A stretch of DNA of 51,026 nt from Chloroflexi bacterium GWB2_49_20. Lineage in GTDB: Bacteria; Chloroflexota; Anaerolineae; Anaerolineales; Villigracilaceae. The notes beneath the pieces are model-generated. The model did not search any database. It saw only the letters and a list, made by a program, of their open reading frames with translations, and had not been told where the DNA came from. Both the position numbers and the translations under genes were made by a program. Shown in pieces: positions 23,871 through 32,799 of the stretch. Location of the stretch: positions 1 to 51,026 of the forward strand of contig MGMF01000012.1 of assembly GCA_001796335.1 (NCBI GenBank), written 5' to 3'. How positions within the stretch are numbered: the first letter of the stretch is position 1; each line of letters opens with the position of its first letter.

Positions 23871-25905
23871 CCTGTTTGAACCCGTGCCAATCGGCCCGGT
23901 CACCGCACCCAACCGCTTTTACCAGGTGCCGCACTGCAACGGCATGGGTCATCGCATGCCGCGTGCCCTGGCAGCCATGCGCGGCATGAAAGCCGAGGGC
24001 GGCTGGGGCGTGGTCTGCACCGAGGAGGTCGAGATCCACCACACCAGCGATCTGTCCCCCAATATGGAAGGCCGCCTGTGGGACGAAGCCGACATCCCCG
24101 CCCTGCAGCTTATGACCGAGGCCGTCCACCGTCACGGCGCCCTGGCAGGCATCGAACTGGTCTACAGTGGTATGCACGCCCTGAACCTGTATGCGCACAC
24201 CCCCGCCCTGGCGCCCCGCTCCCTCAGCAGCGGCATACAGCCCGGTCAGGCCCGCCAACTGGACAGGGAAGATATCCGTAACATCCGCACCTGGCACCGG
24301 CAGTCGGCTCTGCGTGCCAAACGCGCCGGTTTTGATATCATCTATTGTTATGCCGCCCATGACCTGTCCCTGGCCATGCACTTCCTGCTGCCGCGCTACA
24401 ATGACCGCACGGATGAATACGGTGGCAGCCTGCAAAACCGCACGCGCTTTTTACGCGAGCTGATCGAAGACACCAGGGAAGCCGTGGGTGATACCTGTGC
24501 TGTGGCGGTGCGCCTGGCCGTGGATGAACTGCTCGGTGACCAGGGCCTGACCAGTGATGGCGAAGGTCACGACATCCTGGCGTTGCTGGCCGAACTGCCC
24601 GACCTGTGGGATGTGAACATCAGCGCCTGGAGCAATGACTCCGCCACCTCCCGCTTTGAAAAAGAAGGCTACCAGGAGCGTTATATCGCCTTTGTTAAAA
24701 GCCTGACCAGCAAGCCTGTGGTGGGTGTGGGACGTTTCACCTCGCCTGAGTCGATGGTCTCAGCCGTGCAGCGCGGCATTCTGGACCTGGTGGGTGCGGC
24801 GCGCCCTTCCATTGCCGACCCTTTCCTGCCGGAAAAGCTGCGCCAGGGACATGTGGAAGATATCCGCGAGTGTATCGGCTGCAACATCTGCGTCACCGGC
24901 GACACCCAGTTCGTTCCTCTTCGCTGTACGCAGAACCCGAGCATGGGTGAGGAGTGGCGGCGCGGCTGGCATCCCGAAAACATCCCCCCATTAAAAAAAC
25001 CTGATCTTGAAGTGGCTGTCATCGGTGCGGGACCAGCCGGGCTGGAGTGTGCGCGTGCCCTCGGTCAGCGCGGCGCGCGTGTGACCCTGCTGGAGACCCG
25101 CCGCGAACCGGGCGGCCGGGTAAGGTTGGAATCCGAACTGCCGGGGCTGAGCGAATGGCGGCGCGTCATGGACTGGCGCCTGACCCAGATCGACAAACTC
25201 CCCAACGTGACCTGTTACCCTTCCAGCCACGTTCTTGCCGCGGATGTGCTCGAGGCTGGATTTAGGCACGTTTTTATTGCCACCGGAGCCACCTGGCGCA
25301 GGGATGGCATCGGCAGGGCACGCTGGCAGCCCATCCCCGGGCATGACCTGCCCGGTGTCTTCACCCCCGATGACCTGCTGGCAGGACTCCATCCGGAAGG
25401 GCAGGTGCTCATTTTCGATGATGACCATTACTACATGGGCGGTGTGCTGGCTGAACTGCTGGTCAGCCGCGGCTGCCAGGTGACCCTGGTCACCCCGGCC
25501 CGCCTGCCCTCTGCCTGGACACAGTACACCCTCGAACAGGAGCGCATCGAAACACGTCTGCTGCACCTGGGAGTGAAAATAGTGCTGCACCACAAGCTGG
25601 ATGCCATCCAACCGGGTGGCTGTCGGCTCAGCCAGGTGTTGACCGGGCAGGTCATGCCTCTTTCCTGCCAGGCTGTTGTGCTGGTCACCGACCGGCTGCC
25701 GCAGGATGGCCTGTACCATGAACTCAAACCCCACCTGGAAAGCGGGGCGTTGCACACGCTGCGCCGTATCGGGGACGCCGAAGCACCGCACATCATCGCC
25801 CAGGCCGTCTATTCCGGTCACCTGGCAGCGCGTGAATTTGACGAACCACAGGCGGAAGGCACTCCCTTCAAGGTAGAACGCATAGATTCAAGCGGAGTGG
25901 GTTAA
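23848..25905 (+). CDS. Trimethylamine/histamine-dehydrogenase-like iron-sulfur flavoenzyme
   Basis: 685 residues in Old-Yellow-Enzyme/FadH architecture: an FMN-binding TIM barrel (1-335; GVVCTEEVEIHH, IIYCYAAHDLSLAMHFLLPRYNDRTDEYGGSLQNR), the [4Fe-4S] ligands Cys342, Cys345 and Cys348 (CIGCNIC) with Cys360 (RCTQNP), then MGEEWRRGWHPE, and an FAD/ADP Rossmann domain from about 388 (VAVIGAGPAGLECARAL). CTQNPxxGEEWRRGWHPE is characteristic of the amine-dehydrogenase branch as I recall it, rather than dienoyl-CoA reductase. Substrate unproven. Stand-alone gene with no adjacent electron-transfer flavoprotein. Confidence 0.82.
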   Translation: MTETPFDILFEPVPIGPVTAPNRFYQVPHCNGMGHRMPRALAAMRGMKAEGGWGVVCTEEVEIHHTSDLSPNMEGRLWDEADIPALQLMTEAVHRHGALAGIELVYSGMHALNLYAHTPALAPRSLSSGIQPGQARQLDREDIRNIRTWHRQSALRAKRAGFDIIYCYAAHDLSLAMHFLLPRYNDRTDEYGGSLQNRTRFLRELIEDTREAVGDTCAVAVRLAVDELLGDQGLTSDGEGHDILALLAELPDLWDVNISAWSNDSATSRFEKEGYQERYIAFVKSLTSKPVVGVGRFTSPESMVSAVQRGILDLVGAARPSIADPFLPEKLRQGHVEDIRECIGCNICVTGDTQFVPLRCTQNPSMGEEWRRGWHPENIPPLKKPDLEVAVIGAGPAGLECARALGQRGARVTLLETRREPGGRVRLESELPGLSEWRRVMDWRLTQIDKLPNVTCYPSSHVLAADVLEAGFRHVFIATGATWRRDGIGRARWQPIPGHDLPGVFTPDDLLAGLHPEGQVLIFDDDHYYMGGVLAELLVSRGCQVTLVTPARLPSAWTQYTLEQERIETRLLHLGVKIVLHHKLDAIQPGGCRLSQVLTGQVMPLSCQAVVLVTDRLPQDGLYHELKPHLESGALHTLRRIGDAEAPHIIAQAVYSGHLAAREFDEPQAEGTPFKVERIDSSGVG

Positions 25906-25918
25906 TGCTTTCTCAAAA

Positions 25919-26011
25919 ACCTGACAGGTTTCCGTAGTAGTTCGATCAACCGGGCCGAATTGGAGGCACGGATTTTCGATCGATCCGCGTCAGGATGAAA
26001 CCTGTCAGGTG
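25919..26011. repeat. Inverted-repeat element (ACCTGACAGGTTTC arms)
   Basis: ACCTGACAGGTTTC (25919-25932) and its exact reverse complement GAAACCTGTCAGGT (25997-26010) flank 64 bp. Each arm is itself a near-palindrome centred on CTGACAG. The element fills the gap between the dehydrogenase and the methyltransferase. It could act as a bidirectional terminator or be a small palindromic mobile repeat. Confidence 0.6.
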
Positions 26012-26028
26012 TGAAATGGAATAACAGG

Positions 26029-27039
26029 ATGGATCTATCTTTGCAAACCCTGCTGGAAAAAGCCGCCGAAAACCGCTCCGGGTTGTTGGATGAGCACCAC
26101 CTGGCCGCGTTCCGGCTGTTTAACGGCTTCACAGAAGGTCTGCCCGGCCTGGCAGTGGACCTGTATGCTGCCAGCCTGGTCATCCATAATCTCTCCGATC
26201 CCCCGGCCGGGTTGGAAGAAGCCGTACAAGCCGCGCTGGAATTCTATTCCGCCCGCCTGCCCTGGCTGCAAACAGTCGTCCTGAAAACCCGCCACGCGGA
26301 CACACTGGAAGCGAAATGCGGATGTCTGCTGCTGGGCACCATCCCTTCCGACCGGGTCCGCGAGCATGGCGTCTGGTATGCGCTTGACCTGTTGATGCAG
26401 CAGGATGCCAGCCTGTACCTGGATACGCGTAACCTGCGCAGGTGGGCCATCCAAAACTTGAAAGGCAAAATCGTCCTGAATACCTTTGCCTATACCGGCA
26501 GCCTGGGGGTGGCCGCCCTGGGGGGCGGGGCGCACAGGGTGGTGCAGTTGGACCGCAACCAGGCATATCTCAACCTGGCCAAAACCTCCTGTGCCTTGAA
26601 CGGCTTCCCCATCCACAAGCCGGATTACCTGGTGGGGGATTTCTGGACACTGGTCAGCCGTTTGAAGCGCAACGGGGGGCAGTTTGACTGTGTGTTTCTC
26701 GACCCGCCCTTCTTTGCTGCCAGCGGAAAAGGTACAGTTGACCTGCAGAAGAACAGCCAGCGCCTGATCAACAAATTGCGCCCGCTGGTGAAGGATGGCG
26801 GCTGGCTGGTTGCCATCAACAATGCCTTATTCGTCAGCGGCAGGGATTACCTTGCCAGCCTGGAGGAGTTGTGTGCGGATGGATATGTGCACATTGAAGA
26901 CATTCTGCCGGTTCCGGATGATTTTTGTGGGTATCCGCATACGCGTCTGGCAGACCCAGCCGTCACCACGGCTCCGGTCGATCCGTCCCCGTTCAACCAT
27001 CCCACCAAGATCGCCATTCTGCGGGTCAAAAGGAAATAA
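26029..27039 (+). CDS. Class I SAM-dependent rRNA methyltransferase (RlmI-like)
   Basis: 336 residues from ATG 26029; a GTG at 26011 is possible. The order fits RlmI/RlmK-type 23S rRNA cytosine methyltransferases without a full PUA domain: FNGFTEGLPGLAVDLYAASL, the SAM-binding motif NTFAYTGSLGVAALGGGAHRV with acidic VQLDRN, and catalytic motif DCVFLDPPFF followed by KGTVDLQKNSQRLINKLRPL. PPFF at motif IV fits an RNA-base methyltransferase. Precise target unknown. Confidence 0.82.
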   Translation: MDLSLQTLLEKAAENRSGLLDEHHLAAFRLFNGFTEGLPGLAVDLYAASLVIHNLSDPPAGLEEAVQAALEFYSARLPWLQTVVLKTRHADTLEAKCGCLLLGTIPSDRVREHGVWYALDLLMQQDASLYLDTRNLRRWAIQNLKGKIVLNTFAYTGSLGVAALGGGAHRVVQLDRNQAYLNLAKTSCALNGFPIHKPDYLVGDFWTLVSRLKRNGGQFDCVFLDPPFFAASGKGTVDLQKNSQRLINKLRPLVKDGGWLVAINNALFVSGRDYLASLEELCADGYVHIEDILPVPDDFCGYPHTRLADPAVTTAPVDPSPFNHPTKIAILRVKRK

Positions 27040-27093
27040 TTCATCCTGTCTGTTTGGGGGATATTCAGGTTTAAATTCTTTCTTCGTCAATCT

Positions 27094-27238
27094 TTGTGAA
27101 TATATTCCTAAAATTGCTATTCCTATTGGAAGTTGTATACTGATTTAATCCAAAGGAATATTTGTTTATTGATTTTCTCCTACCCGTTGGACCATCACCA
27201 GGCAGGATGGAATGATATTCAAAACAGGTTGATCGTGA
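27094..27238 (+). repeat. 145-bp upstream repeat, copy 1
   Basis: Nearly the same sequence occurs at 30312-30457, about 80-85 percent identical by eye. Both copies lie upstream of genes for exported proteins. The first 60 bp include the promoter core and are the best conserved; the second half holds a dyad (GCAGG ... CCTGC type, clearest in copy 2). Confidence 0.85.
27114..27141 (+). promoter_or_regulatory. Promoter of the first exported-protein unit
   Basis: TTGCTA (27114-27119), a 16-bp spacer and TATACT (27136-27141). The -10 is flanked by inverted TTGGA (27126) and TCCAA (27149) half-sites. The same arrangement is found at 30332-30359 and 38118-38145. Confidence 0.7.
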
Positions 27239-27317
27239 CCAGGCGACACCACCTCCCCCAACTCACCATCAGTGCCAATTTTCCGCTAAACACTCATTTC
27301 TTAAAAGAGAGAACATC

Positions 27318-29339
27318 ATGCGTTTAATCAAACCTTTTCGCTTTTGGATTCACCTGCTCATGATCTGCGTGTTTTCAGGCAACTTGCTGGCCGGGCCGGG
27401 GGCTGTCCAGGCCGCTTCCTTACCGGCAGAACCTGCGAGCAATCATGTCTTTCCCACCCAGGTAGACCTGGCTATTCTGAGTGCGCAACTTCCGGACGAT
27501 CCCGTGGCCGCCGTCCAGGCGCTGGTGGAGACCGTCTTTGGATCGGACGAATTTCAAGCCCGGGTGGCCGTGGGGGAACTGCTGCGCCGAGCGGGTCTGC
27601 CGCTGGTCAGCATCTCGGGTCCGGTGACGGGCATCCCGGAAAACCTGGTGCTGGTGGATGACCCCGTTTACGTTGAGTTGATCCCGGACCTGACACGGGC
27701 GCTGCGCCGGGGTAATTTTTATACACCCGCCCAGCTCTCCGATCTGCTCCTGGCAGTTGGTTTTTCCACGGAGCCGATGGACCCGCATGCGCTGGTGGCC
27801 GGGTTGGGGCAGTGGGGCAAGAAGCCCGGCTCGCCTCCCGAATCGTTGATCGCCGGAGCAACCGTACGCGCCCTGTCCGGGCGGCGTTTGCAGGTGCTGT
27901 ACGATGGTGCTGATGTGGAGGCGATCCGGTTTGACCCGCTGCAGGTGATGCTGATGCTGGCGCATGCCACCGGACAGGCGGCTCCCCTGGCAAAGCCCAC
28001 CAGCTGGACCGCACCCCGACTCAACCTGTTTGAACGATTCATGGGCGTCCAGGGCATTGCCCGGGCCGCGTCCGCGGCCGAGGCCGCCGGGCCATGTGAT
28101 GGGCTGGCCAATCTGACGAAAGCGGAGAACCAGGACCAGGCCCAGGTGCGTGCCATCCTGCAGGACAGTATCAAGGAAGCCTGGGTGGACTTCATTTCAG
28201 ACAGGATCGGTGAGACAGGCAGTAAGATCCTGGGCGCAGGCCTGGCATCCCAAGAGAAAGGTACGGCGGTACTAAGCGCCCTGCTGCTGTTATTGGGAGC
28301 CACCATCCAGGTCACCCCAGACAAGAACGCCACCCATTTTGGGCATCCGAGCGCTCCTGCCCAGCATGTGAAGGTGGAATCCATTGCTTACTTTGATTCA
28401 ACCATCGCCAAAGAAAAAGTGGCCTGCTATTCGCTGGCCGGGATTGACGTGCCTCCGCCCGGACCCTTAAAAGACTTCCGCATCCGCTGGAGCATGGACC
28501 AGTCGTTCGGTGGACCCGCAGGTCAATTCCTCAGACCCATCCCGGCTGACGAATTAAAACTTGACTCGTGTGGTTCATGCGGGGAAGTGACCGGCGATAA
28601 TGGCAGGTCGATCCTTGAGCTGACCCCTCCGGTGGAAAATACCGATCCACCAAAAACTACCTCGGTATTGTATGGGAATGTCAAAGTGACCGCCAGCCTG
28701 GATAAGGATGATATCCCGATAAAACTGGGCGACTTCCTGGGTTTGACAAACCCGGTCGCATTCGTCGCCAAAAAGACCTGGGACCTGGCCATCTCGGCCA
28801 TCCAGAAGGCAGGCCTGCCTTCACAAAGCGTGAATATCAGCGTGGGCTACCACGGCCCTGACATTTATGTCTCCAAAGGGGAGACCAACCTGTTCCTGGT
28901 TTATTGGAATGGGACGATCAAAATGGATATCTATACCTGCGAAGGGCTGGCAGGCAACTGGACCGGGCACGGCGGCCTCGGAGCTGCCACCGAAAATTTT
29001 CTCGGATCTTTACCCGAAATAATCGGCATTGACATTCCAGATACTGTCCCAGACCAGACCCAGGCCTTCCACTTCATGATCAATCCGAATGCAGAAGAAA
29101 ACGTGTTTGATATTACGCCGGGAGTCGTTACCGGGACCATGCGCACCCATATTCTGGTCAACTCCAACGCCAATATCATTATCAATCGTCGTCCGGCCCG
29201 CATGGTGGGTGAGGTGGAAGTGGAGTTTGGTGGATCCCCTTTAGCCACGTATACGTTTGGAGCCAGCACGGTGTACCCGGTCTATTGGGTTCCTGAAGAC
29301 CCGCGCTGCCCTTCAGCAGGAGCACACTTTGAAAACTAA
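27318..29339 (+). CDS. Large exported protein of unknown function
   Basis: 673 residues with a signal peptide (about 1-36: FWIHLLMICVFSGNLLAGPG, then AVQAA as a likely cleavage site). No known domain is recognised. The N-terminal half is helical with DDPVAAVQALVETVFGSDEF and RRAGLPLV; the middle begins with a conserved-looking Cys (GPCDGLANL). The C-terminal half is beta-rich with Cys pairs (LDSCGSCGEVTG, YTCEGLAGNW). Order and spacing resemble the lipoproteins at 40400 and 42453, suggesting a divergent family. The downstream lipoprotein starts within its stop codon. Confidence 0.75.
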   Translation: MRLIKPFRFWIHLLMICVFSGNLLAGPGAVQAASLPAEPASNHVFPTQVDLAILSAQLPDDPVAAVQALVETVFGSDEFQARVAVGELLRRAGLPLVSISGPVTGIPENLVLVDDPVYVELIPDLTRALRRGNFYTPAQLSDLLLAVGFSTEPMDPHALVAGLGQWGKKPGSPPESLIAGATVRALSGRRLQVLYDGADVEAIRFDPLQVMLMLAHATGQAAPLAKPTSWTAPRLNLFERFMGVQGIARAASAAEAAGPCDGLANLTKAENQDQAQVRAILQDSIKEAWVDFISDRIGETGSKILGAGLASQEKGTAVLSALLLLLGATIQVTPDKNATHFGHPSAPAQHVKVESIAYFDSTIAKEKVACYSLAGIDVPPPGPLKDFRIRWSMDQSFGGPAGQFLRPIPADELKLDSCGSCGEVTGDNGRSILELTPPVENTDPPKTTSVLYGNVKVTASLDKDDIPIKLGDFLGLTNPVAFVAKKTWDLAISAIQKAGLPSQSVNISVGYHGPDIYVSKGETNLFLVYWNGTIKMDIYTCEGLAGNWTGHGGLGAATENFLGSLPEIIGIDIPDTVPDQTQAFHFMINPNAEENVFDITPGVVTGTMRTHILVNSNANIIINRRPARMVGEVEVEFGGSPLATYTFGASTVYPVYWVPEDPRCPSAGAHFEN

Positions 29340-30282
29340 CCGTAGTCTATGGATCGGGGTGGCAGCTTTGCTGCTTTTCGGCTGCAGCCTGAGGGACCAG
29401 ACCATTTCGCCATCCAACCTGGCAAAGGACCCCACCCCGCGCGCCACCCTGCCGGCGGTCCCAGCGCTGTCCAGCCAGATGCCGTCTTTCGACGGCCTGT
29501 ATTTTACCTCCGACCTGCTGGTCGAAAGTCATGGGGAGAACATCCGCATATTGGCAGACCTGCCCTGTGGACAGGTGATTGCGCTGTTAAGCTCCAGCCA
29601 GTGGCTCCTGACCAAAGATATCCCTCTCGACCCGAAGTTCGCCGGATTTATCCCGGGCTTTACCCTGCTGGAACGTAATGGCGAGTATCTGCTGTTAAAA
29701 TCCAGGGAGATCGTACCGGAAGCCCCGCCCATGCCCGGCGTGGAGCAGGCCGCAACGGCTATCCCTACCGCCCAAGCCACACCTGGAGGCATTGACCTGA
29801 ACAGCCTGATCGGCTGCCAGGTGACCGTCGCGAAGATCATCCCCCAGCCCCTCGAAGCGCATGGTGTTGAGGAAGTGCAGGGGCTGGCGTTGGGATACCA
29901 GGTGGTGGATTGCTTGTATACGCCCAAAGAAATTGGCGTGAACATGTATTATGAAGGCCAGGGAGATTTCCGGGCAAACCTGATGTTCCAGGTACCCAAT
30001 GCGATCGGAGAGCAGCCGGTAAGTTTAGCTGGGTTGAGCCTGCAGGTGCTGCACCATCAGTCAAGTGTGCTGGAGTATGTCGACCAGCTCTATCGCAACT
30101 GGGACCCCGCCAATTCGAACCCGGGCAGCGAGGGTATCACCTTTACGGCAGGCTCGGAAACTCCGGGAACGGTAACTGTCCGGTCACTTGAACCGTTGGC
30201 AGGCGAGATCCAGTTGGATAACCTGATGGATGCAGCCGGCAACCTGCAGACCTTCAAGGCAGCCTTCGATTGCGGCTGGTGA
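29329..30282 (+). CDS. Lipoprotein of unknown function
   Basis: 318 residues from TTG 29329 (AGCAGGAG upstream), overlapping the preceding stop. A type II signal peptide ends in LLLFGC, with the lipid-modified Cys at about residue 18. The mature part includes PTPRATLPAVPAL, a beta-rich region and two Cys (LIGCQVTVAKI, VDCLYTPKE). TTG is chosen because the next in-frame starts fall after the lipobox. Translational coupling to the large exported protein suggests they act together outside the membrane. Confidence 0.75.
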   Translation: MKTNRSLWIGVAALLLFGCSLRDQTISPSNLAKDPTPRATLPAVPALSSQMPSFDGLYFTSDLLVESHGENIRILADLPCGQVIALLSSSQWLLTKDIPLDPKFAGFIPGFTLLERNGEYLLLKSREIVPEAPPMPGVEQAATAIPTAQATPGGIDLNSLIGCQVTVAKIIPQPLEAHGVEEVQGLALGYQVVDCLYTPKEIGVNMYYEGQGDFRANLMFQVPNAIGEQPVSLAGLSLQVLHHQSSVLEYVDQLYRNWDPANSNPGSEGITFTAGSETPGTVTVRSLEPLAGEIQLDNLMDAAGNLQTFKAAFDCGW

Positions 30283-30311
30283 ACCGCCATTAAGGTTTCC
30301 TTCGATAACCA

Positions 30312-30457
30312 TTGTGAATATATTCCTAAAATTGCTATTCCCATTGGAAGTTGTATACTGATTTAATCCAAAGGAGTATTTGGTTATTGATTTTCTGCCT
30401 GCCCGTTGGGCCATCGCCAGGCAGGCAGAAATGATCTTCGGGACAGGCCGATCGTGA
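30312..30457 (+). repeat. 145-bp upstream repeat, copy 2
   Basis: Copy of 27094-27238 with one 1-bp indel and scattered substitutions. In this copy the inverted repeat TCTGCCTGCC ... GGCAGGCAGA (30395-30429) is perfect, which supports a structured second half. It sits 15 bp before the next exported-protein gene. Confidence 0.85.
30332..30359 (+). promoter_or_regulatory. Promoter of the second exported-protein unit
   Basis: TTGCTA (30332-30337), 16-bp spacer, TATACT (30354-30359), in the same context as 27114-27141. Confidence 0.7.
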
Positions 30458-30472
30458 TCGGAGGATGCAATT

Positions 30473-31486
30473 ATGATTAGACGATTGTGTAATTTAGTGG
30501 GCTGGCACAAGACCACTGTAAACTGGGCCCTCGGGGGGTTAAGAATCCTGGCCATAATGGCGCTCGCACTCGTCTTAGCAGGAACAAAACCATCTTCGTT
30601 GGCTCAGGCGGCACCTGCCAGCATGAATGACTATGTTTATTCTGTCTCCGCTTATCTGGACAAGGGTAATGCCACCATATGTGTTGGGGATAATGTAACC
30701 ATCTCTACCAAAGTGGAACGTATACAGATAGAGAAAGGAAGCAGGGCACTGACGAACATACAAAAGATATCTGGAATATGGGTCGAAGGGTTGGTGCAAG
30801 ACCCAAGCATTGGTAAACTGCTTGCGCCGACCAGAAAGTTAACCGGTTGGAATAGCGATCAACCTGGAATAGCGGTTTTTGCTTTTCATGCGGATAAATC
30901 TGGAACGACCACTCTTAATTTCAAGGCTGAGATCCATTATTACAAATCTATTTTGAAAAAATGGATTTATGGACCAGCCGAGATTGCCGAGTCGAACCCG
31001 GTGGATGTGACGGTCGTGTACTGTGACTATAAGGTCACGGCTGTCTCACGCTGGAGCGGGTTTGGTATCAATTATACAGCGATCATCCACGAGGCGGAGA
31101 TGACTGCGAATGCGCAAGGCGCCTACACGGGCACGGACACGATGAACTGGGTCATCACCAATGATCCCCCTTGCCCACATACGCTCACGCCCACCAGCCA
31201 GGCGGACCTGACCGGCTCATTGGACGCAGACGGCCAGCAGCTTGTGGTGGATTTGGCCTACCAGCCGGTAGAGGGAATATGGTACGGCTATATGTCCTTT
31301 GATTGCACGCAGGGATCCTGGAATGAGACTTTCTCACACAGCCCGGCTCCGCTGACATTCAGCGTACCCGCCTCGGGTGGGTCCCACAAAACGTACCAGG
31401 TGCTTGTCGACAACTATTCACCGGCGGGAGATGGAGATATGTCCGGTTCTGCAAACGTTTTCGTGGAGCGGGTGACAAATCATTGA
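30473..31486 (+). CDS. Exported protein of unknown function
   Basis: 337 residues. The N-terminal hydrophobic segment ILAIMALALVLAGTKPSSLAQAAPA (about 23-47) is a likely signal peptide with a long basic n-region. The mature part is beta-rich: YVYSVSAYLDKGNATICVGD, then a C-terminal region with paired Cys (NDPPCPHTLTP, SFDCTQGSW). It resembles the surface domains of neighbouring exported proteins in composition but not clearly in sequence. GGAGG precedes the ATG. Confidence 0.7.
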   Translation: MIRRLCNLVGWHKTTVNWALGGLRILAIMALALVLAGTKPSSLAQAAPASMNDYVYSVSAYLDKGNATICVGDNVTISTKVERIQIEKGSRALTNIQKISGIWVEGLVQDPSIGKLLAPTRKLTGWNSDQPGIAVFAFHADKSGTTTLNFKAEIHYYKSILKKWIYGPAEIAESNPVDVTVVYCDYKVTAVSRWSGFGINYTAIIHEAEMTANAQGAYTGTDTMNWVITNDPPCPHTLTPTSQADLTGSLDADGQQLVVDLAYQPVEGIWYGYMSFDCTQGSWNETFSHSPAPLTFSVPASGGSHKTYQVLVDNYSPAGDGDMSGSANVFVERVTNH

Positions 31487-31591
31487 TCATCACGTGGATT
31501 GTCGCGGATGCCTGTCAAAACCAGGAGCGAGTCCATACAACGCACTTGTAGCTTTGTGGTAACACATGCAATTCTGAGAAGGAAAAGACTC

Positions 31592-32668
31592 ATGACACAC
31601 TTAATATACAGAAGCTGGACGAAAGTTCTGTTGATGCTCATTCTCTTGTTCGCAGCCTCGGCCTGCCTGACATTGACCGATAGTTCTCCTTCACAAACGC
31701 AGGCGCCTGAGGTAACCGGTGGTTCTTCAGCAGTCTCGCAGGATCCAGACGTGATTATAGTGGAGGGGGACGTAGCTTTCGGCCCCGGTTCCTTTGATTT
31801 GACTGAGCCTGCGGTGGGTCTCTCGGATCTTTCCAGTTACAAGGCCACCCTGATCATCTCGTTCGATGGCACGCGGGATGGACAACCGGAACAATGGTCG
31901 CGGACGTATGTGATGCTCGCCAACCTCGAACCCACATCCCGCCAGTTGACTATTGAGAAAGCAGGAGATATTTCCGATCTCCATCCGGTGTTTATGGCGG
32001 AAGTGGATGGAGCGGCTTATGAACGACGGGGAGAGAATGCCTGTGCTGCATCTGTGATCCAGGAAGGTATCTCGCTTGCCGAGAGGTGGGAGCCGGCTGG
32101 ATTCTTGATCGGCATCATCGGTGCGGAGGCGGCCGGCAGCGAAACGGTCAACGGTGTGGCGGCAGATCACTACACCTTCGATGAGCGCGCCTTAGGGCTG
32201 CTGGGTATCGCCCAATCGACGGGCGAACTGTGGGTTGCCTCTGATGGAAGCTACATCGTCAAGTATGTACTCACGACAGCAGGAAACGCGGACTACTTTG
32301 GCGAAGGGATCGAAGGGTCCTTGACCTTGAACTATGAGTTGACCAGCGGGAACCAGCCTGTCACATTCGAACTGCCCGGGGACTGCCCGGCAGGGATGGT
32401 AAATGCTCCACAGTTATCGGATGCCTCCAACATCCAGAACATGCCGGGCCTGCTGACGTATGATACTTTCTCCAGCCTGCCAGACGCTGCTGCTTTCTAT
32501 CAAAAGCAGATTCCCGACCTGGGTTGGACACTGCTCGGAGAACCCGTCATTACCGAAAGCACGGTCTTGATGGATTATACGCAGGGGGTTCAGAAGATAA
32601 CCGTTATTATCACCACAGGCGATGCAGGCACCAAGGTTCACATCATACTGGGCAAATCTCAGGAATAA
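31592..32668 (+). CDS. LppX/LolA-like lipoprotein
   Basis: 358 residues from ATG 31592 (GAGAAGGAAAAG upstream). Signal peptide and lipobox: VLLMLILLFAASAC. The mature domain has the half-open beta-barrel pattern of LppX/LprG-type proteins: SSYKATLIISFDGTRDGQPE, ADHYTFDERALGLLGI, GELWVASDGSYIVKYVLTTAG. A short C-terminal alpha/beta domain follows (SLPDAAAFYQKQIPDLGWTL). Such domains bind lipid or glycolipid; that role is inferred only from the fold pattern. Confidence 0.65.
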   Translation: MTHLIYRSWTKVLLMLILLFAASACLTLTDSSPSQTQAPEVTGGSSAVSQDPDVIIVEGDVAFGPGSFDLTEPAVGLSDLSSYKATLIISFDGTRDGQPEQWSRTYVMLANLEPTSRQLTIEKAGDISDLHPVFMAEVDGAAYERRGENACAASVIQEGISLAERWEPAGFLIGIIGAEAAGSETVNGVAADHYTFDERALGLLGIAQSTGELWVASDGSYIVKYVLTTAGNADYFGEGIEGSLTLNYELTSGNQPVTFELPGDCPAGMVNAPQLSDASNIQNMPGLLTYDTFSSLPDAAAFYQKQIPDLGWTLLGEPVITESTVLMDYTQGVQKITVIITTGDAGTKVHIILGKSQE

Positions 32669-32799
32669 GGACACCTTCGTCTGCGTCGGATGGGTAGGCG
32701 CGGTTCCACTTTCGGTATGATGAACTTTGCCGATCTGCGATCCAAAAGAAAATCTCCTGCCATGACCCATTGAATTTTTTGTGCCCCCGGAGCCTGAAT

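Noticed and set aside
24991-25821. Long minus-strand ORF of 276 codons opposite the flavin dehydrogenase
   Set aside because: Shadow frame of a GC-rich, strongly supported plus-strand gene; no family features.
27250-27265. CCTCCCCCAACT, another start of the dyad
   Set aside because: No TGG-C-GGAG half and no second stem follow.
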